DNA from: Phaffia rhodozyma
Taxonomy: Eukaryota; Basidiomycota; Tremellomycetes; Cystofilobasidiales; Mrakiaceae
DNA length: 64,000 bases
Reading direction: 5' to 3'
Assembly: GCA_014706385.1 (NCBI GenBank)
Contig: JACGZH010000005.1
Location: 744,001 to 808,000 of the forward strand
The position numbers and the translations under genes were made by a program. The first letter of the stretch is position 1. Every line of letters starts with the position of its first letter. The notes below the pieces were generated by a model. That model was not told where the DNA came from, did not search any database, and worked only from the letters and a program-made list of their open reading frames with translations. This document shows positions 30,257 through 43,171 of this stretch, piece by piece.

Positions 30257-33200
30257 TTACCTAGAGTTACCGACCCCGTAATTCGTTCCCCAAAGTGGAT
30301 GTCCAGGACCTGTTAAAGGATGAAGTTGGTGGTTGGAGGAACCGAATGGAAGAGGCGGTAGTTGCTGCTGCTGTGAAGCATGTGGATGGTGTGCCTGGTT
30401 AGGGGGAACGGAAGGTAGAGGATTTAGAAATGAATGGGGGAGATAGTTGGATCGAACGGGTTCGATTGGTTTACTTCCTCCGGCGGGGCGCCAAGTTGTC
30501 GATGACGATACGGACGTAGAGAGTGGACGATGGGGAGGGTCGACCAGAAGACCTGATTGGGAGCCAGACGGTGTATGTGAAGGCTGTTGGTGATGACGAT
30601 GGGCAACATGATGGTGGTGTGGATGCGACTGAGTGCTCAGAATATGTTCGTGATGCGACGGACTGATCGAGTATGGCTGCTGCTGTTGGTGTTGAGATTG
30701 GTAAGGTTGATGCTGATAGGGGTGTTGGTTTGGTCGCTGTTGTTGCTGCTGCTGCTGGGGAACATGCGACAACAAACTCCGATTATCACCCATACTGGAG
30801 AAGCTCACGTACGGGTTCAAGTGAAACGGATGAACACTTGGATGGTCCTGCGTCGAGAGGGTCACATTCCTTGATGATCCAGATGACCCCGACGAGCCAC
30901 CCTGTGGACCGACCGATTGGTGTGTAGATTCTTGGTTAGCTGACTGACCCGGAATCCAGTTCAAAGGTGAAGGAAAGAAATGCTGGGGATAGCCACCCGG
31001 GAGAGACATGTTTGGATAGGAACTTGGACCATAGTGAGGCGACGGGTAAGGTAGATGAGACGATCCTCCTCCTAAGTAATAAGAGGCCGGCTCACGAGAA
31101 TGAGGGTCATTCCAAGGGTGAGCTGAGGGGGGTATGACAGGAGAAAGAGGAGCGTTGGATGGAAAGATCGGGCCAGACGAGGGTTCCATCTTGACAGGTC
31201 GGATAGGCCTGATATCCGAAGAGGATGACGAGGAAGAAGGAAGAGTAGGCGCAGAAGGGGGAGGTGGAGCTGGCATACCAGCAGACCGTGAGGGTGGCTT
31301 GGAAGTAGAAGTAGATTTTCCCGCTTTCGATTTTGGTTTTCCAGATGGATCCCTTGTCCTTGAAGGTTTCGCCATGGGTAGTGGGTATGAGCCGGAGTCC
31401 CGGTTCGATCGATAATCCACCGCGTCTTGCTCTCTCTTCTCGGCTTCGAGCCTTTGAGCCTCTAAAACGCTCATCGCTCGCTGTCTCTCCCATTCCTGCT
31501 CCTCTAGCTTTCTCTCGGCTTCCTTAGCCTCCTTGGCCTCCCACTCTAGCTGGGCTCGAATCCGTTCTTCCTCTTCCCGCTTCATTCTTTCCTCTTCCTG
31601 TCTAGCTCCGATCAACCGAAGTCGTTCTTTCTCTTTTTCAGCTCTACCCAATCCGAGTTTGTTCAAATCAGACTCTATATCGTCTGGTCTAAGTCCTTTA
31701 ACCCCGATGGATTCATCGTCGCTCGATTCGGGTTCCACGAGCCTCCTCTTCTTTCTCTTTTTTTCTTGTTTTTCCAGATTATCGTTTGAAAGTCGGTACT
31801 CGGGAGTATGAACAACATATCGAGGATTTGGTACCAACGGCGCTCGGCTTCCTACAGGCAAAAACCGCTCGGACGGAGGAAGAGCGGCAGTCTGGATTTG
31901 TCGATGTTCCCGGCCAAGCTTTTGAAGTTTCATGGACAGCTCGGCCTTCTCCTTGTTAAGCGTATCGAACCGGGATATCTGTTGGTTTATTGGAAAGTGT
32001 TGATTTGAAGTACAAAAGATAACATCAGAATAAATCTTGATTACCGGATATGGCCAAACACACAGAGAAAACAGCTTACGTTCCACCAGCTCCAAGTGAA
32101 ACTGATATCAGCATCATACACCCTCATTAACTCTGCTTCGGCCTGTCTGATGAGATGAAAGAGAAAAATGTGTAGACCTAATCAGATTTCAAACTTCAAA
32201 GTCCAGACAGGAGAAAACTACAGAATATAATAGAGGTGCCCATACCGTTTTCGATTTTCAATCAATGTAGAGGCCCCAGTGTATCGTCTTTGAAGATCTG
32301 CCCAGCACTCCACCAGGGACTGATCAGTATTGTTCGCCACAGACTCGTAGAGCTCGTCCAACATCTTGAGTTCACTATCAGAGTTCCATTTAGATCAATT
32401 CAAAAGCAGAACAGTTAAATGGGTTCAGAAGGTCAGTGAAAACGAAGAGGAGATGAGGCAATGCCGGAGGGAAGTAATGAGGACGAACATCTCGACAAGC
32501 TCCAACCTTTCTTGCCTCTTCCGCGCCCTCAACAGTTTCATCTCTGCCGCATGTAGAGCTTTCTTCGACGGCTGTCCTGCCGGCGTTGTCTCTCTTGACG
32601 CTTTTGGCTTCGATGGTACGACTGACGTGGGAGCAGGTTTGGTTGACCCGTTGGTTAACAACGCGGGAGTGGACGTATGTGACCCTGAAGGCCACAAGGA
32701 TCAATGATTATGGGATCACCAGGGGCGACATCAAGATACGAGGATGCTTTTTGTCAGAACACCTTACAGAAGAGTCGAGAGGCGTACCCTCGAAGACTCG
32801 ACGAGAAACACAAACAAACTAACCATCTGAAAACGAATTCGGCTGAACCAGTACAATCTTTGGAACAATTCTTTTGAGCGGATTAAAGGAGGATTCAACT
32901 GAGTCAATCTTTGATAATGATGACGGTGATTCTGATGATGGTGGGGGAGGGGCCGATGAAGGCACATCCGTTGCTTTTATCGGACTAATAATGCTCGCCC
33001 TTTCTGCGTTTGTCCTCAATTCTGATACATATTCTTTTCCCTCGTCGTTTTGAGCGCCGTCTACCAAGGTTTTTGGTTTCCCTACGTTCAGTAACAATTC
33101 AGTTGACTGCTCCTCCATTTTAACGTCCAACACTCCATTCGGTTGATTCACTTCCGACTGACCATCCGAGAGACTCGGACCGCTGTTATTTAGAGAGACA

Positions 33201-34321
33201 GTGGATGAACGAGGCGCTCCCGACGGCCATCTACCACCTCCATTTCCCTTCCTCCGACGATCAACCTTTACAGGAGAAGTCGATCGTGGCCCAGTGTTGT
33301 TGGAGGAAGTCGACGACGAATCGACGGAGGCTCCTGGTGAACTAGATCGACTCCGGCGATTAGGGCCTTGAGCGGAGGTCGGTTGTATTGGAGAGTGAGA
33401 TATTCTTCGAGTTCGTTTTGATCCAGAAAAGGAGTCGATATTGAATTCGGATAGTGGGACAGATCTTTTGCTGGTCGACGATGATGACGATGAAGGTGAA
33501 GAAGATGACGATGGCGATGACGCTACAGCTGCTGACGTCAACACTGATGCTGAATTTGATTCAATAGCAGGAGACAGCTCATGATCAACCGAAGCTGAAC
33601 ATGACACAGGAAGAGGCGAAGTGAGAGTGTGTGAACGTGAACGTGAGCGCTGTCGGGTAGAAGGTATGGATGGTGTGGGAGAGGGAAGACGACCTCTCGG
33701 TGAATTGGCACGACCACGAGGCAGTGGGAGAGCGTTTTTGCGAGTGGTAGGCACAGGCGCGAATGCAGGAATTGTTTCACCGGGCGCAGCAGCCGGTTCG
33801 GTCCCCGGCGGGGCGAGCGACTTTCGGGTGGAAACAGACATTGGCCTCGTCGGTTGGTATTCATGCTCTGTATAATCTTCGTCGTCTTCGTCCTCATCAT
33901 CATCTTCATCTTCTTCCTCGGAGTCTTGATCTGTTCCATCGGAAACATCCAGTCGAGAGGCAGTTTCTGTATCAGAATGAGATACCTGATGAATTTTTCC
34001 TGTGTCTGTCTGGACACGTTCAGGCTTGAACATCAGTCTGATGCCTTGTTGCCCGTTCTGTGCAAAGGGCTTTGGATGTATTCTGATGGGAACCTGGACG
34101 ATGTCAGCCTGTCTGACTTTTCTGGATGGCGAGGAGAGCGGGCTAGGTGATCTTGGAAGATCCTCTCGGAGAGAGTCGTGAGGATGAGGATGTACAGAGT
34201 CGTGTGGTGAGGATGACGGGACGAGAATATTAGGGAGTGCACTGATAGCCGAAGAAACGTTCGAGACAAGTCCTTGGGGAGTCGACATGGTTGCAGAGTT
34301 TGACAAGGTGGTGATTGACAT
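30257..34321 (-). CDS. Large low-complexity protein, probably nuclear, unknown function
   Basis: At least five exons and roughly 1,230 residues. The N-terminal exon (34321-32820) starts MSITTLSNSATMSTPQG and includes VRQADIVQVPIRIHPKPFAQ, an acidic run (about 33870-33930), several RS-rich tracts and RIVPKIVLVQPNSFSDG. It joins GSHTSTPALLTNGST, then a basic helix KKALHAAEMKLLRARKRQER, then ELKMLDELYESVANNTDQSL, VECWADLQRRYTGASTLIEN and DTLNKEKAELSMKLQKLGRE, a predicted coiled coil. The last exon (ends 30257) is Lys/Glu-rich (EEERMKREEEERIRAQLEWE) and then Ser, Pro, His and Gln-rich with a poly-Gln run. The middle region has a faint resemblance to helical subunits of histone deacetylase complexes, too weak to use. 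An ATG in an upstream exon near 34400 is possible. Confidence 0.65.
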
Positions 34322-36381
34322 TGGCTGGGGGAGGAACAAAGAAACACGGATTTAGATGTTACCCAGTTTATGTGTGCAGATACGTATGACACACCATGCG
34401 TTCAGGCACATACAGAAGAGTAGAGGCAAGATCAGTCACGATACACTTAGTGTTATATGATTAATGAGAAGCTTTTGATTACCGTCGGTGAGGTGTGTTT
34501 AAACAGGCGTCTTCTTTTCGAACAACGTGGCGTTACGGAATTTAAATTTCAGAATATGTCGGTCGAGGGTATGCAAATATTAGGAAACTATGAGGAACCA
34601 GATGTTGTTAGTGATAATCCAGATCAAGAGGAGTGGGAAGGACAAAAAGGAGCATACGGTCAACCACAAAAGTGATCACCGGAGGGCGAGTGTACGTCTA
34701 GAGATCGAGAAGAGGCAAGAGGATGCTTCTAGATCGTTGAGCATTCAATGGTCTAAATCCAATTGAGACAATGAGTCTCTCCTTCAAACCAGATACTCAC
34801 CAAGTGATACTGCTACGAGAACTTTGGGTTGTTGAGACGTTTGGGTGAGAACAACAACTGAAGCTACAGTGTCCGATCAAACTGTCGACCGAGGCACACA
34901 AATCAACAATGTATAGAAGAAGATGTGTGTGAAAGAGACGACTGAGAAAGAGCAAATGAAAATTAGGATCAATTTCTATTCATTACGCTCCAGAAAAATG
35001 TAGAGATTCTTGAGACGGAAATAGAGAAAAACGATGTTGACAACTAATGATACGAAAAGAAGGATCTTCATCGATCGGTTGAGATGGAAACAACTGAACG
35101 AGACTTACTCAGAAGATGGAGGCAGGGCTAGGGTGGAAGTGAATTGATCGATGTGCGTGTATGAGAATAAGTAAATGCGTGTGTCTGAGAAGGTTTATCG
35201 AGCGTTCCTAAGTTAGTCTGATCGGAGTAAGGGTTTCTAGGCTCGGGCGGGCGGGAGGGCCTAACGGGATATAATAAGATGATATTGTTTTTTTCTTTCT
35301 TTTCCTTTTCCCCCGGCGAGCAAGAGGGGCCAGAAGCAGATCCGTCTATCCTGCGGGTGCGTGTGCACAGGAAAGAAAGATCTGCCCCTTGTTTCGTGCT
35401 TCACTCTCCTCCGTCGCTGGCGTCCCCAGTGAATGTCGTGTACTGACCCCGGGTAGCCAAGTCTCCGATCAGGTCCTTCCGCAGCATCAAATCAATTTTC
35501 TGGTTGGCCCTGGCTGAATCTATGTTTCTCGCGTCGCCAAACGATCTCTCCACTCACTGCAAGGGCTGAAGTCCTCTTTGCCCTCTGCTTCCTACCCTCT
35601 GCATTTCTTTCTCTCTCTTTCTCAATTACTTGAACTCGTCATTCTTATTCTCTCCTCTCAACTTGTGATCTATTCATATCTTTGAATCCTCTGTCCTCTA
35701 GTTTGGTATCTTTATCAAGTTCATTGTTCTCTGTATCTTTACTCGGTTGTATCCGAATGAAGGGTAGACAACCGATAGTTTGATAAGGTGCTCAAAATGA
35801 CAGAACGTGTATCGATTCTAAAAAACTTGCTTTGTAGCAAGCCATCGTTCGGGAATATAGAAGAAGAAAAATTAGAAGAAAGAAAAGAAAAATAAGAAAA
35901 CACAAAGAAAGAAAAAGTCACAACCACGCGTGAAGACGATAAAACTGCCGACAGAAGCGTCATTAACGAACCAGGAACTTGGGTAGTCACTCGGCTCCTG
36001 ACGTAAGCGATCCTGGTCTAGGCCCGATCGGACCGAGACGATACTCATACAACGTCACTCTGCCCTTTTCTCAGCTCTCCTCCTAACCTGGTCTCGGCTC
36101 GATTCCATCCTGAGTTGAACGTTCTCATCTCGACTTTACAACTCTCTCTTCTCCTTCTTCTTCTTCCTCTTCTTTTCTACTCCCATCCTCATCTTCATCC
36201 TCACCCACAGTTCCCTTCTCACTCTTTCCTCTGATCACAAGTCGTGTATCCCTCGCTGTTGTGTCACTTTTCATTGTATACTTGTTGTTTCACTTCTTTA
36301 CCTGTCCCTTCCCATCTCTACTCTAATCTTTGATACCTTTCACCAACCACTCTTTCTTCTTCCTCGAGCAATCTTCACAAC
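34322..36381. promoter_or_regulatory. Long divergent intergenic region before GDB1
   Basis: Two kilobases lie between the large disordered protein (-) and the debranching enzyme (+). The right half is strongly pyrimidine-rich (for example 36140-36370), as expected of a long fungal promoter and leader. Around 35280-35420 there is an oligo-T tract and GC-rich sequence. A 72-codon plus frame at 34457 shows no family features. 5' UTR introns are possible on both sides. Confidence 0.4.
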
Positions 36382-39300
36382 ATGGCCAAGAAAGTTTCTA
36401 AGAAAGTATCTCCCAAGGTTGCACCATCCCTTCCTGTCACAGTCGCTCCTCCGACTGTCAACACCGTGCAGGCCGCCCCCGCCCAGGTCGCTTCTTCACC
36501 TGGCGAAGCCATCTCTGCTACATCTGCCCTGAAGGCTGTTTCTGTCGAAGAAACGACCAGATCATCCACTCGTGCACAGGCCAAGCCTCAGTCAATCTCG
36601 ATCCCAGAGCCGACTGTTCCAGTAGTCACCAAAGAGTCCATCTCGGTCAGAACCCCAGCAGACGAAGGGATTTCCTTCTTCGAAGGAGGTGTCGGCAAGG
36701 ATGAGGGTGACATTCAGGTTTGGGAGTTGGCCCTCGAGCCTGACGGAAGCCCCTCAAAGGAGAAGTCTGTAAGTACCTTTCGTCCGCGTAGCCCTGTCGC
36801 CTTCAGCACCCCATTCTCCATGTATTGTATGCGCGTGGAACTTAATCGATTGCTCTGCGTTTGGTCTCCTCATCTGTTTCCTCGTACGGCCTCCAGTACA
36901 TTCGACTTCCTCCCCCTTACCCCAAGCCCTACGTGCTTAGGATCTCTCTTGAGCCTGGAACGCCTGCTACTAGGAACGGAGTCATCAAGTCTGACTTTCC
37001 CCTAGATGGTGGTCGGTTTGAGCGAAGCAGGTGGGCTGAGCGGAAGTAAGTCATTCGACGTTCTATTTGGATACCATTCGTCAGTCTATGCGATCAGCAC
37101 ACCTTACCACTTTTTCTACACTTGGGACAAAAGGCTTCCCATCGACTTTTCTAAGCCCGTTCAGATAGATCGTTAGTTGCTTTTTGTATTCCATACGATG
37201 TCTTCCATGGTAGGCTGTGGCCAAACGCATACTAACTCACTCAACAGTTCCAATCTCCCATTCGGGGTCGTTTGCCTACTTTATCGAACATGACGGACCG
37301 ATTGACGAGAACGAGCCTTCGGCCCCTCGAAAGCGAATCCAATCTACGAAAGGATTCTTTTCGGTTGATCCAATTATTCTTCTTCCCCGACGAAGCCCTA
37401 TCCTATCGAAAGAGTTCATTGTCGAGCCTGACGGCGGCGCTGTTCCGCCTCCTTCGAACGCCCAGTTATGCCCGTTGGATGGGCTTGCTGTCCTTAGCGT
37501 GATCGCCAAGTGGCAGGGAAACATTAAGAAATGGGGACCTTACCTTGATGAGGCTTCCAAAAGGGGTTACAACATGCTTCACTTCACACCTCTCCAATTA
37601 AGGGGAGAGAGTGGTAGTCCGTACTCTATCCGAGATCAGCTCAAGTTTGACCCAGCACTCTTCTTTGAAGGAAAGGGCCAGCCAGGCGATGGTGTCCAGG
37701 AGATTGGCAAGATGATCACCGAATGCAGAGAAAAGTATGGGTTGTTGAGTCTGACAGATGTAGTGTTGAACCACACCGCAAATGACAGTCCTTGGTTGGA
37801 GGATCACCCAGAGTCTGGTAAGATTATCTGCAATAGACTTGCTTTCTATCATGGTACTGATTGACACCATTTTCCATGATTACTAGGTTACAACGTGGTC
37901 AACTCTCCCCATCTCGCACCTGCTCTTGAGCTGGATACTGCCATCATCGAACTCTCTGGACGTCTCGCTTCCCTGGGAATCCCTACAATCATAAACTCGG
38001 AATCTGATCTCAATGCACTTGCTTCCGCTGTAGACAGGGTGATCTCTGATCTCAAATTATACGAGTACTATGTGTTCCACGTTGCATCCCATAAGGAGGA
38101 GCTCGCTCAAGCGCTCGAGTCTGTAAAACCCCAAACTTGGGAGGGTCCTTCGCTCCAGGGAAAGTCCATAGAGGAGCTTGCCTCAATTCTCAAATCAGTA
38201 AAAGGGGCAGTCGAGGGACTTGGAAAGTTTGCTAAGAGAAACGGCGTGAGGGTTCCGGTGGAGGTTGCTCTTGGGTTTGTTCAGGCGGCCTTTGGAGACG
38301 CTGGAGACAGAGTTGATCGATGGGCCAATGTATTGAACGTGGCCAACGTCGATCTTTACCAAGAATACAACTCTGACAAGACCGCCCAGAAGGATAACAT
38401 CGTGTCGAGGGCAAAGTACGAGCGGTTGGAGAGTAACGGACCTCGAATGGGAGAGATCTCTACTAGGTCAGTCTTTTGAAATTAGTCCTCCTTGATGAAT
38501 TGTTTCCAATGACAATGATTCTCTTCCCACAGATCGCCTATTGTCGGATCGTATTTCACCCGTCTTCCCTTAAACGATACGACCAAGAAGCACGATCCTG
38601 CTTCTCTTGCGCTCGCCAACAACGGTTGGATTTGGGATGCTGACCCCCTTGCTAACTTTGCTGAGCAACCTTCCAAGGCATACCTCCGACGAGAAGTCAT
38701 TGTTTGGGGAGATTGTGTCAAATTGCGATACGGAAAGTCTCCCGAGGACAACCCGTTCCTCTGGAAATTCATCACGCAGTACTGCGAGCTGCTTGCGGGA
38801 ATGTTTGATGGGTTTCGATTGGACAACTGCCATTCGACTCCATTGGAAGTCGGAGTCCACATGATTGACGCTGCCCGAAAGAGAAATCCCAACCTCTATG
38901 TGGTCGCGGAACTGTTCACTGGAAGTGAAGATCTGGACCTGTTGTTTATCAAGCAGCTCGGAATCAACTCGTTGATTCGAGAGATGATGAACGGGTTCCA
39001 TCCCAAAGAACAATCTCGACTACTCTACCGGTTTGGTATCGATAAGCCTATCGGTTCTATGGATGGAGTGTGCCTCAGTTCTCCTGCAATGCTTCCATCT
39101 CCCACCGGCAAGGGTCCCTCTCGACCCTGCGTTGTGTCCCCCATCTTTGGTTCCAATCCCCACGCGCTAATCATGGATGTCACCCATGATAATGAGTCTC
39201 CTCTTGACAAGCGATCGGGTGAAGATGCGCTGAGTACCGGAGCGCTCGCTACATTTGCGGCTGCTGCTATTGGCTCCAACAAAGGGTTTGACGATCTGTA

Positions 39301-42300
39301 CCCAAAGCTTTTGAATCTCGTGACGGACACGAGGTTGTACGATGTTGGAGGAGAGGGTGTCAACCGAGGAATCGGAAAGATCAAAAGGTTATTGAATCAT
39401 CTGCATACAGAAATGACTCTGGATGGATTCTCAGAAGGACACGTCCATCAAGAAAATGATGTATGTCTCCTCCTTATTCTGTCTTTATCTTCTCTTGCAA
39501 TGAGTGGGGTAAGCTTGCAATGCTGACGATTTATCCGGGGGTATTTCGAACGAAAGTACATCGTCATTCATAGAGTTCATCCTAAGACTCATAAAGGATA
39601 TCTTCTCATTGCTCATACTGCGTTCAATAAGAATGACTTGCAATCAAGAGGATATGGTTGGTTTTTTCTCCATCATGCCTCTGTAAAAATTATTCCCTAT
39701 TGCTCACTGTTCTTTGTGTCACTATCCGAAGTCAACCCCATCAAGCTTTCTCGTACCACCACAAAGTACATTACCGGTGCTTCTATCAAAATCCATTCAT
39801 ATGAGGATCCCAAGGATCCCAAGACCCTTAAAGGGATGCCTTCCACGTTGAACGAGGTTCCCGCACCTCATCAAAGAGATGGGTATGATGATCAGGGCGC
39901 GTTCACTGAGATCATCGTCCCGGATGAGTTCCCAGCAGGATCGATTATGGTGTTCGCAACCGACATGCCAGGACTATCGGGAAACCTCGACGCGGTGTGC
40001 TTGGAAGGAGCGGACGAAGCAATGAGCGAATTGGATCTTGTTGATCTGAATGTGATCCTTCATAGAACTGATGGCGAGGAGCGTGATGCAACCAGTAAGT
40101 TAGGATAGAATCTAATCTTAAATTGACAATAAATTGACTAGCTTGTCATGCTTTTGGCGTATACCACCGACTGCTCCTTGATCTAGATGGAGATGGTGCA
40201 TACACTATCCCAGACTATGGTACTCTGGTTTATTGTGGTCTGCAAGGCTGGATGGCGCCCCTCAAGCCAGTTATTCGATACAACGTATGTAATCTTAGGT
40301 TTACCAGTCCGTCTTCTGCTTCATCATTTTGACTTCATCGTTGTACCATTATATCGTTATAGGATCTCGGAGCTCCTATCTGCAATCACCTACGACACGG
40401 GGCTTGGGCGCTTGATTACGTTGTTGAGCGACTAGAAAGGTGAGTATCATTTCTAATCGATTATTGGATAAACCGTACTATACTCATCGTGGCTTGCTCT
40501 ATATACTACTCATGTTCAGGCAAGTATCAGCCTTGCCTCATCTATCCAAGCCGGCCGCTTGGTTTAAGCATCGATTCGACGTCATCAAGAACACAGTTCC
40601 GTCGTTCCTCCGACCTAAGTACTTTGCAATTGTGATGTACGAGGCCTACAAGGCTGCCAGAAGAGCCGTCATCGACCAATGCACCAATTTCATCTCGTCC
40701 GGCCACTCATTTACTCATGATCTGGCGCTTTGTGCCGTTCAAATGTACGGCCTAGTACATAGTGCATCCATCGACCCGGGAACGCCAGTTCCGTCGCTCG
40801 CTGCGGGGCTTCCTCATTTCTCGACCAACTGGGCTAGGTGCTGGGGACGAGATGTTCGTGTTCCTCTCCTCCACTCTTTGTATATAACCCCTACCGAAGA
40901 ACTTACCAAGTGCTGGTATCGCTCATTTGTTAGGTATTCATCTCCCTCCGGGGTCTCTTCCTAACCACAGGCGCATTCCCAGCCGCTCGAGATCATATCT
41001 TAGCCTTTGGATCTGTTCTAAAACATGGTTAGTTGACACATACGGCTCGTTCTTATGTGTCTTGGTTCTCAATGATTTTCTTGTTGGCGTCAGGTTTGGT
41101 GCCCAACCTTCTGGATTCCTGCCGAACTCCCCGATACAACTGTCGAGATGGACCTTGGTGGTTCATCGAAAACATCCAAGACTATGTCCAGAAGGCCCCC
41201 AATGGAATCGCCATCCTCTCAGATACAGTTAAGCGACGTTTCCCGGCCGACGACACCTGGGTCGCTTGGGACGATCCTAGGGCCTACTCTTGGTCCAGTA
41301 CGGTCGCCGAGTTGATTCAGGAGATATTGCAACGGCATGCATCTGGGATCAAGTTTAGGGAGTACAACGCCGGACCCAACCTTGATATGCAGATGGATGA
41401 TCGAGGTTTCGATCAAGAGATCTATACTGATTGGAAAACCGGATTCATCCACGGCGGAAACCGATACAACTGTGGAACATGGCAAGACAAGATGGGAGAG
41501 TCCGCCAAGGCTGGCAACAAGGGCCTCCCCGCTACTCCCCGAGATGGTGCCCCTGTCGAGATTACCGCTTTGCTGAAGAGTTCCCTTCGATGGGTCGCTT
41601 CCCTTTCCAAGGCTGGAAAGTTCCCTTTTAAGGGTGTTGACGCTGAGAGTAAATAACTTTTTCTATAGTGAACCGAAAGTAAATTCCTGTGTATCGAACT
41701 GACAACGAGTGATATTATTTCACAGTTGCTGGAAAGAAAACCTTTGTTACCTATGAAACATGGTCCGATCTCATCCAAGAGTCGTTTGAATACAATTACT
41801 ACGTTCCATCGGGTAAGTCGTTGCCACCAGATGATATTCCTTAACGACACAGACAGACTGACCTTTCAACTCTTCAGATCCCGCTGAGGACTCTGAATAC
41901 AACATCAACCCGAGTATTGTCAACCGACGAGGTATCTACAAGGACGTCGTAGGCTCTGGCGAAGGACGAGAATGGTCTGATTACCAGTTCCGATCTAATT
42001 TTCCTATCGCCACGATTGTCGCCCCCGAGTTGTTCACTCCAGAGAAAGCACTTGGTGCGCTTCAAATGGCCGACAAGCTTCTTCGAGGTCCTCTCGGTAT
42101 GAAGACGCTCGATCCCGGAGATTCTCAATACCGGGGCGATTATGACAACTCGAATGACTCCGACGACCAATCTGTGGCCAAAGGATGGAACTACCACCAA
42201 GGACCTGAATGGGTATTCCCCATGGGGTGGTTCCTCAAGGCTTATCTGATGTACGACTCTAAAGTCGGACTCGGCAAGAAAGACCCGTCAGAGAGTTTGC

Positions 42301-42479
42301 ACTACGTTTCAGAGATCTTGTTAGAGCACCGAAGGCATGTGGCAACCGACGCTTGGGCTGGTTTACCCGAGCTCACCAATTCGAATGGAGGACATTGCCA
42401 TGATTCATGCCGGACCCAAGCCTGGAGTGCATCGACACTCCTAGATGTGTTGGAGGAGATGACCGCCATGTCATCGTAA
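36382..42479 (+). CDS. GDB1: Glycogen debranching enzyme
   Basis: A bifunctional enzyme that moves maltooligosaccharides (4-alpha-glucanotransferase, GH13 part) and then cuts the remaining alpha-1,6 glucose (GH133 part). After an Ala/Pro/Val-rich N-terminus come YIRLPPPYPKPYVLRISLEP, DEASKRGYNMLHFTPLQLRG, LLSLTDVVLNHTANDSPWLE, MFDGFRLDNCHSTPLEV (GH13 Asp nucleophile region), NLYVVAELFTGSEDLD (GH13 acid), LIMDVTHDNESPLDKR, then the C-terminal half with GHSFTHDLALCAVQMYGLVH, FSTNWARCWGRDV, NLLDSCRTPRYNCRDGPWWF, DWKTGFIHGGNRYNCGTWQD and GWNYHQGPEWVFPMGWFLKA. It ends LLDVLEEMTAMSS at 42479. All parts of the roughly 1,500-residue family are present, with about 12 introns. Glycogen breakdown in the cytosol. 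It pairs functionally with the branching enzyme at 60 kb. Confidence 0.95.
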
Positions 42480-43171
42480 GGCGAACGAAAAGATAGACGT
42501 AGACTGGTTTACTCTTAACTCTTTTTTTCAATTCTCTTTTTACTTGTGTTTAGTTGTTTCTTCTTCGATGTCTAGTTTGATGTGATTCACATGGTGTTCT
42601 ATTTAATATCTTGCACTTTCACTGACTCCTCCAGTCCTTTTATCTGAAGAAAGAGAGTCAAACGCACGGGACAAGATAACATATAGCACAACATGACTAA
42701 GGATAAGAGGAGGAAAAAAAGACGGACGACCAGAGATCCATCACGCAGTATAGAGACACACACAGAGGAGAAGGCAAGTGAGCCAAAAGGGAAACAATGA
42801 AGGAATCTACGGGAAAAGGTGTCGACAAGAGAGATGTACTACTAATGTATAGATAAATGAGAATATACTAAGAGATCAAGATAGAATAAGAAGAGAAGAA
42901 AGAGGAGTCGATGAGAACAGAAGAAGCAGAAGTGAAGTATACAGTCAAGAAAAAAGAAAAATGATGGATGAACACACGCTTACTTGATGTAAGACAGACA
43001 TAGAAAGAAAAATGACTAGCGAAAATGGATAGGAAGCAAAAGAAGGTTGAGAGCCCTCCGAGTAGATATTTATGAAAAGACAGGCACAGGATGTACTATC
43101 GGAAAGAGACGACTGAAGGAAAAAGAAAAAAAGAAAAAAAAAGGTTGGAAAACTCTTATGAAATCGACTAC
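42480..43171. other. Convergent 3' regions of GDB1 and forkhead gene
   Basis: AT- and purine-rich non-coding sequence, with AAGAAAAA tracts near 43120-43140. No gene was recognised. Confidence 0.45.

Noticed and set aside
32366..32707. 113-codon plus-strand frame
   Set aside because: Antisense to exons of the large disordered protein, whose joins are in phase.
34457..34675. 72-codon plus-strand frame in the long GDB1 upstream region
   Set aside because: No family features; it probably lies in promoter or leader sequence.
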